From Mastacembelus armatus (Eukaryota > Chordata > Actinopteri > Synbranchiformes > Mastacembelidae), in NCBI RefSeq assembly GCF_900324485.2, contig NC_046634.1:10488014-10552013 (forward strand): 64,000 nucleotides of DNA. The letters are read 5' to 3'. A program made the translations under genes and the position numbers. Shown here in pieces: positions 23,616 to 36,200 of the stretch (position 1 is its first letter; every line of letters begins with the position of its first letter). Below the pieces are notes generated by a model, which was given only the letters and a program-made list of their open reading frames with translations, did not search any database and was not told the origin of the DNA.

Positions 23616-25227
23616 GAAGTTCTGATTGTTTGGATTGTTTTTTGTGACCAGGGCTTTAATGAAATGTGTTTGTAGGAAACGAAAAATTACTGATACATGT
23701 TGATTTTGGCAAATTTCCTCTGAGGTTTTTACTGAAGGAGTTTGAGTGTTAAAGTGGGTTTGTTCCAGCTGGCTGGTCCCTGTATTCCTGCTGAAATCTG
23801 AACCTTTTTGCTCTTTTCTTTTTGTTCTGGCTGTTGAACACGTAGTTGAAACCTTCCCCGCGCCTCCGAGAGTGAAACCAGAGCAGTTCGACCTCATTAC
23901 TGGGGCTGCTGGGGAACTACAGAAAACATATTCAGCCTTTGTTGGATCAGGAATGTTTCACAAAGTCCAGCAAAGTTTCTGTAGTTTGTGGGGAAACGTC
24001 TTAGTCGGCAGTAATGTGGTGGATTCACATTAAAGTTTAGTTGTCAAAGCATCTAGAATATGTATATAAATCACAATCATAAGTCTAAAACACAGATATG
24101 AAATATATTGTAAGTTATACTTCCTTAAGATCTTATCATCTCTGATGTCCCTCAACAATAAACTTCCATAAATACACTTAGAAATCAGAGGCTGCAGAAC
24201 TTCATTAAGAATCTTGCTGTTTTTAAGTTTCCTTCAGGGTCACAGTGATCGAGGGACAGTTGTCTGTGCATCCATGGGTTCACTGCAAACAGCAGCTGGT
24301 CACTTTAATCAGACACTTTGACAAACTGGAAACTAACAGAGCAATGCTATGTGAGCAGATGTATTTTAAACTATAATCCTGATTAAATGTATGTCAATAA
24401 TCTTTGTTGATGATAATGTGGTGCCCTCAGGTGGCGTAACAAAAAACTACATGATGTGAGTTTAATAAACAGATATTCAATGTTAGTGATGTTTTTTTCT
24501 AAACTGGCTGATAGTGGTGGAAAAATTTCTCAGATCCTTTACTGCAGTAAGAGTAGAAATACAAGTTTATTTATATAAAATCACTGTTACAAAGTCATTT
24601 CCAAATACACATAAGACCAGTAAAGTGAAAAGAGATCAAAAATAAATTATCTGATGTTATTGGATTCTAATTATTGATGGATTATTGTGTTGATCACTTT
24701 AATGTTGGAGCTGGTAATACACCTGTAACCACGGCAACTGTACACTACAAAGATAGAGACAGCTGCAGCCTCAAAATATTTTTGTAAATATGAAAGATAC
24801 AGAAGCAAAATGAGACAGAAATGTCACTAAGGACGAAGTAAATCATCAGTATTGGTTTGTGATGGAGACATTTGTCCACTGGGACAAGAATCTGTGAATA
24901 TCTGGAATCATTGTGGACGTTGGTCTCAGGTCCCTGCAGCTCAGTGATTCCTCTCTGATGTCACAGTTTGTCACATCTGCAGCAAACTGCAGCTGGACTT
25001 CAGAGAAACACATCAGACTGATATTCAGGCTGACGTCTGTCCTGGAACAATCATTTTCATCTTTCGGAGGTTTTCCTCTGGAATAAGAAGACACTTACCA
25101 GGAATCATTTCAAACAGGCTCAAAAAGAAACTGACTCCATGAATCTGAAAATGTCTGAGTGAACTTTGACAGACTGGACTTTCTGTTCAACAGTCAGAAA
25201 GTTTCTGTGACAGGAGGAGACTGTCTG
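23616..25227. other. Region between fzd7 and NLR copy B
   Basis: No intact gene is seen. Positions 24120-24340 carry an interspersed segment related to 44440-44580 and 11540-11640. Positions 24500-24720 carry the segment shared with the downstream regions of copies X and C. Positions 24846-25094 (minus) hold an 82-codon open frame that recurs downstream of copy C, described separately. Confidence 0.5.
24846..25094 (-). other. Conserved open frame downstream of NLR copy B
   Basis: The minus-strand frame begins MSSYSRGKPPKDENDCSR and contains FSEVQLQFAADVTNCDIREE. A near-identical frame lies at 32869-33105 after copy C. The two differ at a few residues and lose register at the C-terminus through a one-base difference near the 3' end. 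I recognise no domain. It is probably untranslated sequence duplicated with the gene, but a relic or alternative terminal exon is possible, since a polypyrimidine-AG precedes the AGGAAAACC stretch. Confidence 0.4.
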
Positions 25228-28200
25228 CTACTCTGGACACAGAGACACTGAGGAACCACGAAACCAGGGTGCAAACCCAGGATACAGAGGCTCAGTGAAT
25301 GTGGTGTTGAAGGTGTAGATGTGGATCAGTGTGTCAGAGGAGACTTTGTAGAAGGACAGAGTGCCAGCAGGCCAGTCCAGGTACACTGCTACTCTACCAG
25401 AGGGGGAAGAGGGGGAGACCAATCTGCGTTCGTTATTTTCCCAGACAAATGAACCACCATCTGAGCATCTCAGACTCCAGGACAGATCATTGTATCCAAA
25501 CCCGCATTCGTCAATGGCTCCTTTCCTTTTGATTCCTCTGTAACTCACTGCCATATAAACAATTCCCTCCCACTCCACCTCCCAGTAACAGCGACCAGTC
25601 AGACCATTACTACACAGCAGCTGAAAACATTGGTCAAATCTGCCTGGATGATCAGGATACAACTGATCCTCCTCCACCCAAGTCACCTTCCTGTTATTGT
25701 CAGACAGTCGTAGTTTTCTGTTCACTGTGTTTGTGTCGATTGTGAGTTCACAGGAATCTGATGGAGAGAACAAGACACATTAACAGCTGCAGTTACTCAT
25801 CTGTCACCTGGTTGAGTGTGAGCTGCTGTGTTGTCATGAACCTCATTGAACACACACTTACACTTCTTCAGACCTGGTCTCAACCATTGGACTCCACCAG
25901 GCTCCACCCTGAAAGGACAAGGAGTGTCAGGTCAGCAGAAACCAGTGTTTCCTACATGTGTTATTGTTCATAAAAGACTCAAATCCATCATGACGCCAAA
26001 GGACAGAGAAAATGTTTGCAGCTCTTCCTGTCAGACCTCTCCATACATGAGAGTGTCCAGTCTTGGTGTTCCCCAAGGCTCCATCCTTGGACGCTTATTG
26101 TTTTCTGTTTAAATGCTTCCACTGGGACATTTGATCCGTAAACGCAATTTTCTTTATCACTGTTAGCTGCAGACCTCTCCATACCTGAGAGTGTCCAGTT
26201 TCCAGTTTGGATCCTCTAGACCAGCAGACAGGAGCTCCATTCCAGACTCTCCTAAATGGTTGTAGCTCAGGTCCAGCTCTCTCAGATGGGAGGGGTTGGA
26301 GCTCAGAACCGAGGCCAGAGAAGCACAGCCTTCCTCTGTGACCAGACAGCCTGACAGCCTGGGAAACACAAAACAACACACATGGAAGATCCTTGGATGA
26401 TGCTGCTGGGTCCAGTCACATACAAGATGAAACTGTCAGCAGTGACTCAGTACTCTGGTTGAGGAACCCTCTCTGAATACTGTCTGTTCTGCTTTGTTGT
26501 TTTGGTGCCAACTTGATAATATAAGTTCAAACTCATCTGTGATATTTGATAATTCAGCAACAAACATAAAATGATTTAAAATTCTCAGAGTTTAGAAAGT
26601 TCTGCTAAAGTTTAGTAAAAGGTCTTGAGACAAATTGTATCAGCAGACACAGTCTCACACAGATTACAGCTGTTTATCACTGATGTCAATCAGGTTTTAA
26701 TTGGGCACCAGTCAAACAGGTTGATGAATCCTGACCTGAGAGTCTGCAGTTTACAGTGTGGACTCCTGAGTCCATCAGAGACCAGCTTCACTCCTGACTC
26801 CTGCAGGTCGTTGTTACTCAGGTCCAGCTCTCTCAGAGTGGAGGACTGGGAGCTGAGAACTGAGGCCAGAGCTTCACAGCTTCTCTCTGACAGGTTACAG
26901 CCGCTCAGCCTGCAGAGGAAATAACAGAGAAAAGACAAATCTGGACTTAGTTCTTTTTCTCTCGGGTTGAGTCCATCTCAGGATCTCTTTGTAACGACAA
27001 ATGAATCCAACTGTCTACACACTTACAGGACTTTCTTGGAGAGACTGACCACTGGCAGCAGCCTCAGAAGAGCCTCCTCTGAAGCAGAGTATTTCTTCAG
27101 GTCAAACACATCCAGGTCTTGTTCTGATGACAGTAAGATGAAGACCAGAGCTGACAACTGAGCAGGAGACAGTTTTTCTTTGGAGCGTTTCCCTGATCTC
27201 AGGAACACTTGGATCTCCTCCACTAGAGAACGATCCTTCAGTTCATTCAGACAGTGGAACAGGTTGATGCTTCTCTCTGGAGACAGATTCTCACTGAACT
27301 TGGTTTTGATGTGCTGGACTGTTTCCTCATTGGTCTGAGCGCCACTTTGTGTCTGTGTCAGCAGGCTGTGTAGGAGAGTCTGATTGGTCTGGAGTGAAAG
27401 GCCCAGGAGGAAGCGCAGGAACAGGTCCAGGTGTCCATTTGGACTGTGTAAGGCCTTGTCCACAGCATTCTGGTAGAAGAGTTTCTCTGCAGATTGGTCT
27501 CTTCTGGTCTCAGATGTCTGGGAGGTTGTTTGCTCCTCTGACAGCAGATTGACTCCAGAGTTGATGAAGGTCAGATGGACATGAAAAGCAGCCAGAAACT
27601 CCTGAACGCTCAGATGGACAAAGCAGAACACCCGGTCCTGGTACAGTCCTCTCTCCTCTTTAAAGATCTGTGTGAACACTCCTGAGTACACTGAGGCTGC
27701 TCTGAGATCGATGCCACACTCTGTCAGGTCGGATTCATAGAAGATCACTTTGCCTTTCTGCAGCTGCTCAAAAGCCAGTTTTCCCAGAGACTCAACCATC
27801 TTCCTGTTCTCTGGACTCCAGTGTGGATCTGTCGAAACTCCTCCATCATACTTGATGTTCTTCACTTTGGTCTGAACCACCAGGAAGTGGATGTACATCT
27901 CAGTCAGGGTCTTGGGCAGCTGTCCTCTCTCTCTGGTTTCCAACAGATCCTCCAGAACTGTAGCAGTGATCCAGCAGAAGACCGGGATGTGGCACATGAT
28001 GTGGAGGCTTCGTGAGGTCTTGATGTGGGAGATGATGGTATTGGCCTGATCCTTATCTGCGAACCTCTTCCTGAAGTACTGCTCCTTCTGTGGGTCGTTG
28101 AACCCTCTGACCTCTGTCACCATGTCGACACAGTCAGGAGGGATCTGATTGGCCGCCGCAGGTCGTGTGGTTATCCAGAGGCGAGCGGAGGGAAGCAGTT

Positions 28201-30483
28201 TCCCCCTGATGAGGTTTGTCAGCAGCACATCCACTGAGGTGGACTCTGTAGCATCAGTCAGGATCCGAGTGTTGTGGAAGTCCAGAGGAAGGCGACACTC
28301 ATCCAGACCGTCAAAGATGAAGACAACCTGGAAGTCTTCAAACCTGCAGATTCCTTTGGTCTCAGTGAAGAAGTGATGAACCAGTTCCACCAAGCTGAAC
28401 TTTTTCTGTTTCAGCACATTCAGCTCTCTGAAAGTGAAGGGAAATGTGAACTGGATGTCCTGGTTGGCTTTGTCTTCAGCCCAGTCCAGAGTGAACTTCT
28501 GTGTTAAGAAGGTTTTCCCAATGCCAGCCACTCCCTTTGTCATCACTGTTCTGATTGGTCCATGTCTTCCAGGTGAGGCTTTAAAGATGTCTTCTTGTCT
28601 GATGGTGATTTCTGATCTGTCTGGTTTCCTGGATGCTGGATCAATCTGTCTGACCTCATGTTCCTCATTGACCTCTGCAGACCCTCCCTCTGTGATGTAG
28701 AGCTCTGTGTAGATCTGGTTCAGAAGGACTGGGCTTCCTGCTTTAGCCACCCCCTCAAACACACACTGGAACTTCTTCTGCAGGTTGGACTTGAGTTGAT
28801 GTCGACACGTGGCAGGAGATTCTGAAAGAACAGGCAAAGAAACATTTCCTTAAAGAATGAAGATACAGATTTATTCCCCACAGAGAAACATCTCCATCAC
28901 TTTGGAAATGTCACATATGGCCTTTATCCATCATGTTCAACCTTTCTAGAAATCCTCTTACTGCTCTGCAGACAGTCGGCCAGCTCCTCCTGCTTCATTC
29001 CCCTCAGGAAGTTCAGTGTGATCTTCAGAAATGCTTCTCTGCTGCTCCTCCTCTGCTCTTCATCCTGACCCTCCAACACCTCCTCATCCTCCCTCTGACT
29101 CTCTGGGGAACCTGAAATCAGAACCTTCTGCATCTTCTTCAGCTCGTTCTTCACAAAAGTGACAATGTGGTTCTCCAGCAGCTGGAACAGAGAACTGTAT
29201 GAATACCAACTAAAACCATGGCCCCCAAACATCAGGTCCATGTTGGACCCTGGTCTAAGAAGTGCAGCGTGGAGACGACTGTGAACAGAACAGATGTCAA
29301 AGCAGCAGTTGTACATGTACAGACCATAAATACGGAGTCCGGCTGTGTCGGACGCTGCTGGGCAGACTGAGCACCGGGAACCTCTGAGCTCTCCTGGTCC
29401 ACCCTGTGGAAGAATCATGAAGAATGAGCTCACATGACATCTGTCCACACAGAGACCAACACAAGGTAAAGGTCCAGGAAGTGAGATTTGGATGGTGAAC
29501 AGTGGATCAGATGAGTCCCTGTAGTGGTAAAGCTTTACTAGTCCTGCTGATCCCACTGAGAACCAGCAGCTCAGTCTGCAGCTGTTTGTAGCTTTCAGCT
29601 CAGTTTGGTTCAGTCCCAACAGCTCCAACAAAGATCTCTCCCTCCCTCACTGAACACTGCTGCAGAGTCCTGGAGCAAGGCACCTACAGTCGGTGTCTGC
29701 TTGTGTCAGACTGGTTGTACTGGGCAGCTCCCAGTATGAAAGATCAGAACAAACGGAGCTGGAACTTCTCTCTCAGCTGCTTTTTCATTCTGCACATGAT
29801 TTCTGTCCTGATGACATTTACGACAGAAACACTTTGGATCTCAGACGTGGTCAGACAACATGTCACACAAACTCCATCTTTTCTAGAAAAACTCGACTCT
29901 GACTGAAAGTTACAGCTTACATCTGATCAGCTGCTGGACTTCCTCCTTTGAAGTTAATGACATAGTTTTTCGACCAGTCACTTTTGAAGGACACACAGCT
30001 GGGATCAGGAGAGTCTGGTCTCTGCTGCTGGATCCTGAAACAAAGACAGAGCTGATAAATGTGCATGTTGGATAAAAACTGATGAAAATATGTTCAATCT
30101 TTTCATTAACACACAAACTGAGATTTTGTCTGTCTGAAACAACCTTTGGTCCATTTTAAATTGTTTCCCTCCATCAGCAGATTGTCTGAATTGCAGAGGA
30201 AGCTTCATGGATCTATCACTCATCATGGACACAGAATCAGGTTCAGGTCCAGGAGATCCTGGTCTGTGCTGCTGCTCTGGGCTTGAACACAACACACACA
30301 GAGCAGTGAGTGTGAATAATGATGGAGCAGTGATGTTTGGTGCTGAGCTGTGATCTGGAGAAGAGTCCTGGACTCTCCCAGATCCTCATCTCACCTCTGA
30401 GCTTCGGTCTGGCTCTCATGGTCCCCACACAGACTGCGTTTAGAGGGACGGACTCCCTCCCGTCTGTCCTCACACTGATCCAT
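25228..30483 (-). CDS. NLRC3-like FISNA-NACHT-LRR-B30.2 receptor, copy B (complete)
   Basis: This is a complete NLR with the same ten-exon plan as copy A. Exons on the minus strand are 30483-30395, 30281-30144, 30034-29921, 29403-29325, 29181-28962, 28821-27027, 26909-26736, 26358-26185, 25908-25862 and 25757-25228. They sum to 3360 bp, or 1119 residues, in frame throughout. NACHT shows GVAGIGKT and [11 protein letters not shown], preceded by FISNA and followed by two LRR exons and PRY-SPRY ([26 protein letters not shown]). Exon 4 is the full 79 bp form. The exon 3 peptide ([12 protein letters not shown]) differs from copy A ([12 protein letters not shown]). The NACHT exon is exactly as long as in A and C (1795 bp). 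Copy B forms a tandem pair with copy C at a period of about 8.01 kb. No disabling change is visible. Confidence 0.92.
26061..26161 (+). repeat. Intronic LINE reverse-transcriptase fragment in NLR copy B
   Basis: The plus strand, antisense to the gene, reads [12 protein letters not shown] followed by a diverged LLFS block and LPLGHLIRK. It holds one in-frame stop. It is bordered by two copies of the CAGACCTCTCCATAC/TGAGAGTGTCC segment, one being the LRR exon's splice-donor region (about 26167-26199). Same insertion as in copies X, A and C. Confidence 0.75.
26410..27108. repeat. Near-identical block shared by copies B and C
   Basis: By eye this stretch matches 34419-35117 without a difference. 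It covers the LRR1-LRR2 intron, the LRR1 exon, the intron before it and the end of the NACHT exon. Flanking sequence on both sides contains substitutions. Copy A's equivalent LRR1-LRR2 intron is about 160 bp shorter. Confidence 0.75.
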
Positions 30484-32048
30484 GCTGCTGAATCCACATC
30501 AGCTCACACAGACTTTGTCCCTTCACCTGGAGAGGAGACACAAATCATTCAGATGCTGCTTTGCATCATTTCTCCTGTAAAACCATCAGCTGCTGCTTCT
30601 CTGTTTGCTGTCAGTGTCAGTTGATGCAGTCAGACAGTGTGAGGCAGAGGAAGCTGCCATCAGCTGCTGCACTTCTACTGTCAGGACACTAGATGGACCC
30701 ATGAAGCTGCTGCACTAAATATCCACAATTATATTTTGAGGAGTCACAATTCCATTTGAACCTGAAATCACTGACGTCATTTTGCCATTTTATCATTTAT
30801 TCCACCAACAGATTTCACATATTCAGTGTGTTGATTATTAGAACAATTTCTTAGTTGCAGTATCTGCAATAACATTTCACTATTCAGATTGTTCATTAAG
30901 TTGAATATGTACAAATGAATTTTGACCAGCCCAGATACTTATAATTATGTTTTGACTAGTCAAAAGTCGAATTACACTTTAATGGACTTTACACTGGTCA
31001 TGGTTCCAATTAGAGATATTTTAATCTATAGATATCTAAAGCTAATATATTACTAGTCACAATTCTAATGAAGATATCTGCAGTTGGAGTTCTGACTGGT
31101 CTAAAGTCCATTAAGGATATTTGTAATTCCACTTTTGACTAGTCAGAAACATAATTATAGATATGTGGAAATCATATTGTGGATGGTTTGAATGATTTGC
31201 ATTTATTTTGAAAAGTATACGTTTTATTTTGAAACGTCACGAAACACCAGCACCTGATGCATAGAGACGTTTTCATTCCAAATATAAAATGATGTGAAAA
31301 ACAAATGGACATGAAGTAACGACACTTAATGTAAAGTCACAAACTGTTAGTATTTAAAGTTTCTTCTACCATATAAAATCTCTTTAAAAGTGAATTTACC
31401 GACTGCTGGAAAAAGCACTGAGGCATTTTACTGCAGTACCAGCAGAAATAAGTAAAAACCCTCTGTCCTAAGTAAAAATCCTACATTACAAATGTTACTG
31501 CAGTAAAAGTCCAAACAGCGACTGAGTCCAGACTGAGACCGTCTACCGACCCTGCTTCTCTTCCTGCGCCGCTTCAGATCCCGGACATGTAGATCAGTGT
31601 CGGTTCATCAGTCTCACACTTTAAGGACCGAGCTGCACATTTCTACTGTTTCTGCTGCATCGAGCCGACAGCAAAGCAAAGAAAGAGGAAAACAGTGAAA
31701 ATGTTCTGACTTTACCTTTAAATGGAGAAACAAGCTGCAACACGACTGCAACAGAAAGTGAAACTAACCAGGGACCAGGAAGGAGGAGCCTATTTGGATT
31801 TTCATGCTGCGCAACAGGACAAACAGTACTGAGGTCTGTTACTGCAGTAACAGTAGAAATACCACAGAGTAAAAGTCCTGCATTCAAAGTGTTATTGCAG
31901 TAAAAGTCCAAAAGTATCATCATCCAAATGTACTTGAAGTATCCAAAGTAAAAGTACTCATTGTGCATAATGGCCCATTTCACATTAATGGATCTGATAT
32001 TTTTTGGATTCTAATTATTGATGATGTGTTGATCACTTTAATGTTGGA
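30484..32048. other. Region between NLR copies B and C, first part
   Basis: It begins with copy B's 5' leader, homologous to 4195-4431 upstream of copy A. Positions 30720-31230 are made of degenerate units with words such as TTTTGACTAGTCA and AATTATAGATAT, suggesting an old foldback or MITE-type repeat. Positions 31400-32048 contain the segment rich in TACTGCAGTAA and AAAGTACT words that also lies downstream of copies X and B. No gene is seen. Confidence 0.5.
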
Positions 32049-32512
32049 GCTGATGTTAACTACCTTATATAGTTCTAATTTGAAGTACTTCATATACCGC
32101 TGGGTAGCTGACGTTAACTACCTTATATACTTCTAATTTGAAGTACTTTATATACCGCTGGGTAGCTGACATTAACTACCTTATGTACTTCTAATTTGAA
32201 GTACTTTATATACCGCTGGGTAGCTGACGTTAACTGCCTTATGTACTTCTAATTTGAAGTACTTTATATACCGCTGGGTAGCTGACGTTAACTACCTTAT
32301 GTACTTCTAATTTGAAGTACTTTATATACCGCTGGGTAGCTGACGTTAACTACCTTATATACTTCTAATTTGAAGTACTTTATAAACCGCTGGGTACCTG
32401 ACGTTAACTACCTTATATACTTCTAATTTGAAGTACTTTATAAACCGCTGGGTACCTGACGTTAACTACCTTATGTACTTCTAATTTGAAGTACTTTCCA
32501 TACTGCTATTGA
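32049..32512. repeat. Minisatellite, 58 bp unit, about 8 copies
   Basis: Eight head-to-tail units start at 32049, 32107, 32165, 32223, 32281, 32339, 32397 and 32455, each 58 bp with few differences. Every unit contains GCTGACGTTAACTACC and the inverted pair ACTTCTAATTTGAAGT. The even spacing and low divergence point to recent expansion. Confidence 0.93.
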
Positions 32513-32868
32513 TCTATTCATTTGACTTGACTGCTCCTTAAAAGTGATTGTTGTGTGGTGAACACAGCTTCCATAACATTCACTATTTTGTCTGGGTCTG
32601 AAATATGAACATTTACTCTTTATCATTATAGACTTTTTTATTGCACTTTGTCCAACACAACAATCCAACAGTGAACAATGTTGCTGTTAACGTCCACATG
32701 TTGTTCACAAAGCATCAATTCACTTATTTTTGGTCCCATTAGAGAAAAATATTTACAGATAATTTACCATCATAGACAAATTCAAATATAGTTTTCGTGT
32801 CCTCATTACTACAGGCAGGATAAATACCATGTGACTGACAGGTGTCAGTGTATGTGGAGAGTCTGTGG

Positions 32869-33105
32869 CTACAGAACAAACCTGTGTCCACTGGACAAGA
32901 ATCTGTGAATATCTGGAATCATTGTGGACGTTGGTCTCAGGTCCCTGCAGCTCAGTGATTCCTCTCTGATGTCACAGTTTGTCACATCTGCAGCAAACTG
33001 CAGCTGGACTTCAGAGAAACACAACAGACTGATATTCAGGCTGACGTCTGTCCTGGAACAGTCATTTTCATCTTTTGGAGGTTTTCTTCTGGAATAAGAA
33101 GACAT
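32869..33105 (-). other. Conserved open frame downstream of NLR copy C
   Basis: Counterpart of the frame at 24846-25094, beginning MSSYSRRKPPKDENDCSR. Differences visible in the first 70 residues are G/R and M/L replacements. The C-terminal register differs. No domain is recognised. It is most likely untranslated sequence carried in the duplicated unit. Confidence 0.4.
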
Positions 33106-33240
33106 TTACCAGGAATCATTTCAAACAGGCTCAAAAAGAAACTGACTCCATGAGTCTGAAAATGTCTGAGTGAACATTGACAGACTGGACTTTCTGTTCA
33201 ACAGTCAGAAAGTTTCTGTAACAGGAGGAGACTCTGTCTG

Positions 33241-36200
33241 CTACTCTGGACAGAGAGACACTGAAGAATCAGAAAACCAGGCAGTCAACCCAGGATACAG
33301 AGGCTCAGTGAATGTGGTGTTGAAGGTGTAGATGTGGATCAGTGTGTCAGAGGAGACTGTGTAGAAGGACAGAGTGCCAGCAGGCCAGTCCAGGTACACT
33401 GCTACTCTACCAGAGGAGGAGGAGGAGGGGGAGACCAATCTGCGTTCATTCTTGTGTATAACACAAGAACCACCATCTGAGCATCTCAGACTCCAGGACT
33501 GATCATTGTATCCAAACTGAGAGTCATCCCTGGCTCTTCTTCTGATTCCTCTGTAACTAACTGATACATACACAATTCCTTCCCAGTCCACCTCCCAGTA
33601 ACAGCGACCAGTCAGACCATTACTACACAGCAGCTGAGGCCAGTGGTCAAATCTGTCTGGATGATCGGGATACGACTGATCCTCTTCTACACAGGCCACC
33701 TTCCTGTTATTGCCAGACAGTTGTAGTTTTCTGTTCACTGTGTTTGTGTTGATTGTGAGTTCACAGGAATCTGATGGAGAGAACAAGACACAGTAACAGC
33801 TGTAGTTACTCATCTGTCACCTGGTTGAGTGTGAGCTGCTCTTTTGTCATGAACCTCATTAAAAACACACTTACACTTCTTCAGACCTGGTCTCAACCAT
33901 TGGACTCCACCAGGCTCCAACCTGAAAGGATACGAGGGGTCAGATCAGCACAAACTAGTGTTTCCTACATGTGTTATTGTTCATATAAGACTCAAATCCA
34001 CTGTGAAGCCAAAGGACAGAGAAAATGTTTGCAGCTCTTCCTGTCAGACCTCTCCATACTTGTGTCCAGTCTTGGTGTTCCCCAAGGCTCAATACTTGGC
34101 CACTTATTGTTTTCTGTTTACATGCTTCCACTAGGACATTTGATCCATAAACACAATATTCTTTATCACTGTTAGCAGCAGACCTCTCCATACCTGAGAG
34201 TGTCCAGTCTCCAGTGTGGATCCTTCAGTCCAGCAGACAGGAGCTTCATTCCAGACTCTCCTGGATGGTTGTAGCTCAGGTCTAGCTCTCTCAGATGGGA
34301 GGGGTTGGAGCTCAGAACCGAGGCCAGAGAAGCACAGCCTTCCTCTGTGACCAGACAGCCTGACAGCCTGGGAAACACAAAACAACACACATGGAAGATC
34401 CTTGGATGATGCTGCTGTGTCCAGTCACATACAAGATGAAACTGTCAGCAGTGACTCAGTACTCTGGTTGAGGAACCCTCTCTGAATACTGTCTGTTCTG
34501 CTTTGTTGTTTTGGTGCCAACTTGATAATATAAGTTCAAACTCATCTGTGATATTTGATAATTCAGCAACAAACATAAAATGATTTAAAATTCTCAGAGT
34601 TTAGAAAGTTCTGCTAAAGTTTAGTAAAAGGTCTTGAGACAAATTGTATCAGCAGACACAGTCTCACACAGATTACAGCTGTTTATCACTGATGTCAATC
34701 AGGTTTTAATTGGGCACCAGTCAAACAGGTTGATGAATCCTGACCTGAGAGTCTGCAGTTTACAGTGTGGACTCCTGAGTCCATCAGAGACCAGCTTCAC
34801 TCCTGACTCCTGCAGGTCGTTGTTACTCAGGTCCAGCTCTCTCAGAGTGGAGGACTGGGAGCTGAGAACTGAGGCCAGAGCTTCACAGCTTCTCTCTGAC
34901 AGGTTACAGCCGCTCAGCCTGCAGAGGAAATAACAGAGAAAAGACAAATCTGGACTTAGTTCTTTTTCTCTCGGGTTGAGTCCATCTCAGGATCTCTTTG
35001 TAACGACAAATGAATCCAACTGTCTACACACTTACAGGACTTTCTTGGAGAGACTGACCACTGGCAGCAGCCTCAGAAGAGCCTCCTCTGAAGCAGAGTA
35101 TTTCTTCAGGTCAAACACGTCCAGGTCTTGTTCTGATGACAGTAAGATGAAGACCAGAGCTGACAACTGAGCAGGAGACAGTTTTTCTTTGGAGCGTTTC
35201 CCTGATCTCAGGAACTGTTGGATCTCCTCCACAAGAGAACGGTCCTTCAGTTCATTTAGACAGTGGAACAGGTTGATGCTTCTCTCTGGAGACAGATTCT
35301 CACTGAACTTGGTTTTGATGTACTGGACTGTTTCCTCATTGGTCTGAGCGCCACTTCGTGTCTGTGTCAGCAGGCCATGTAGGAGAGTCTGACTTGTCTG
35401 GAGTGAAAGGCCCAGGAGGAAGCGCAGGAACAGGTCCAGGTGTCCATTTGGACTGTGTAAGGCCTTGTCCACAGCACTCTGGTGGAAGAGTTTCTCTGCA
35501 GATTGGTCTCTTCTGGTCTCAGACGTCTGGGAGGTTGTTTGTTCCTCTGACAGCAGATTGACTCCAGAGGTGATGAAGGTCAGATGGACATGAAGAGCAG
35601 CCAGAAACTCCTGAATGCTCAGATGGATGAAGCAGAACACCTGCTCCTGGTAAAGTCCTCTCTCCTCTTTAAAGATCTGTGTGAACACTCCTGAGTACAC
35701 TGAGGCTGCTCTGAGATCGATGCCACACTCTGTCAGGTCGGATTCATAGAAGATCACGTTGCCTTTCTGCAGCTGCTCAAAAGCCAGTTTTCCAAGAGAC
35801 TCAACCATCTTCCTGTTCTCTGGACTCCAGTGTGGATCTGTCCCAGCTCCTCCCTCATACTTGATGTTCTTCACTTTGGTCTGAACCACCAAGAAGTGGA
35901 TGTACATCTCAGTCAGGGTCTTGGGCAGCTGTCCCCTCTCTCTGGTTTCCAACAGATCCTCCAGAACTGTAGCAGTGATCCAGCAGAAGACCGGGATGTG
36001 GCACATGATGTGGAGGCTTCGTGAGGCCTTGATGTGGGAGATGATGGTACTGGCCTGATCCTTATCTGTGAACCTTTTCCTGAAGTACTGCTCCTTCTGT
36101 GGGTTGGTGAACCCTCTGACCTCTGTCACCATGTCGACACAGTCAGGAGGGATCTGATTGGCCGCCGCAGGTCGTGTGGTTATCCAGAGGCGAGCGGAGG

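Noticed and set aside
32049-32512. CRISPR-like array
   Set aside because: Units are fully repeated with no unique spacers, and the genome is vertebrate. It is a minisatellite. The same applies to 43626-43945.
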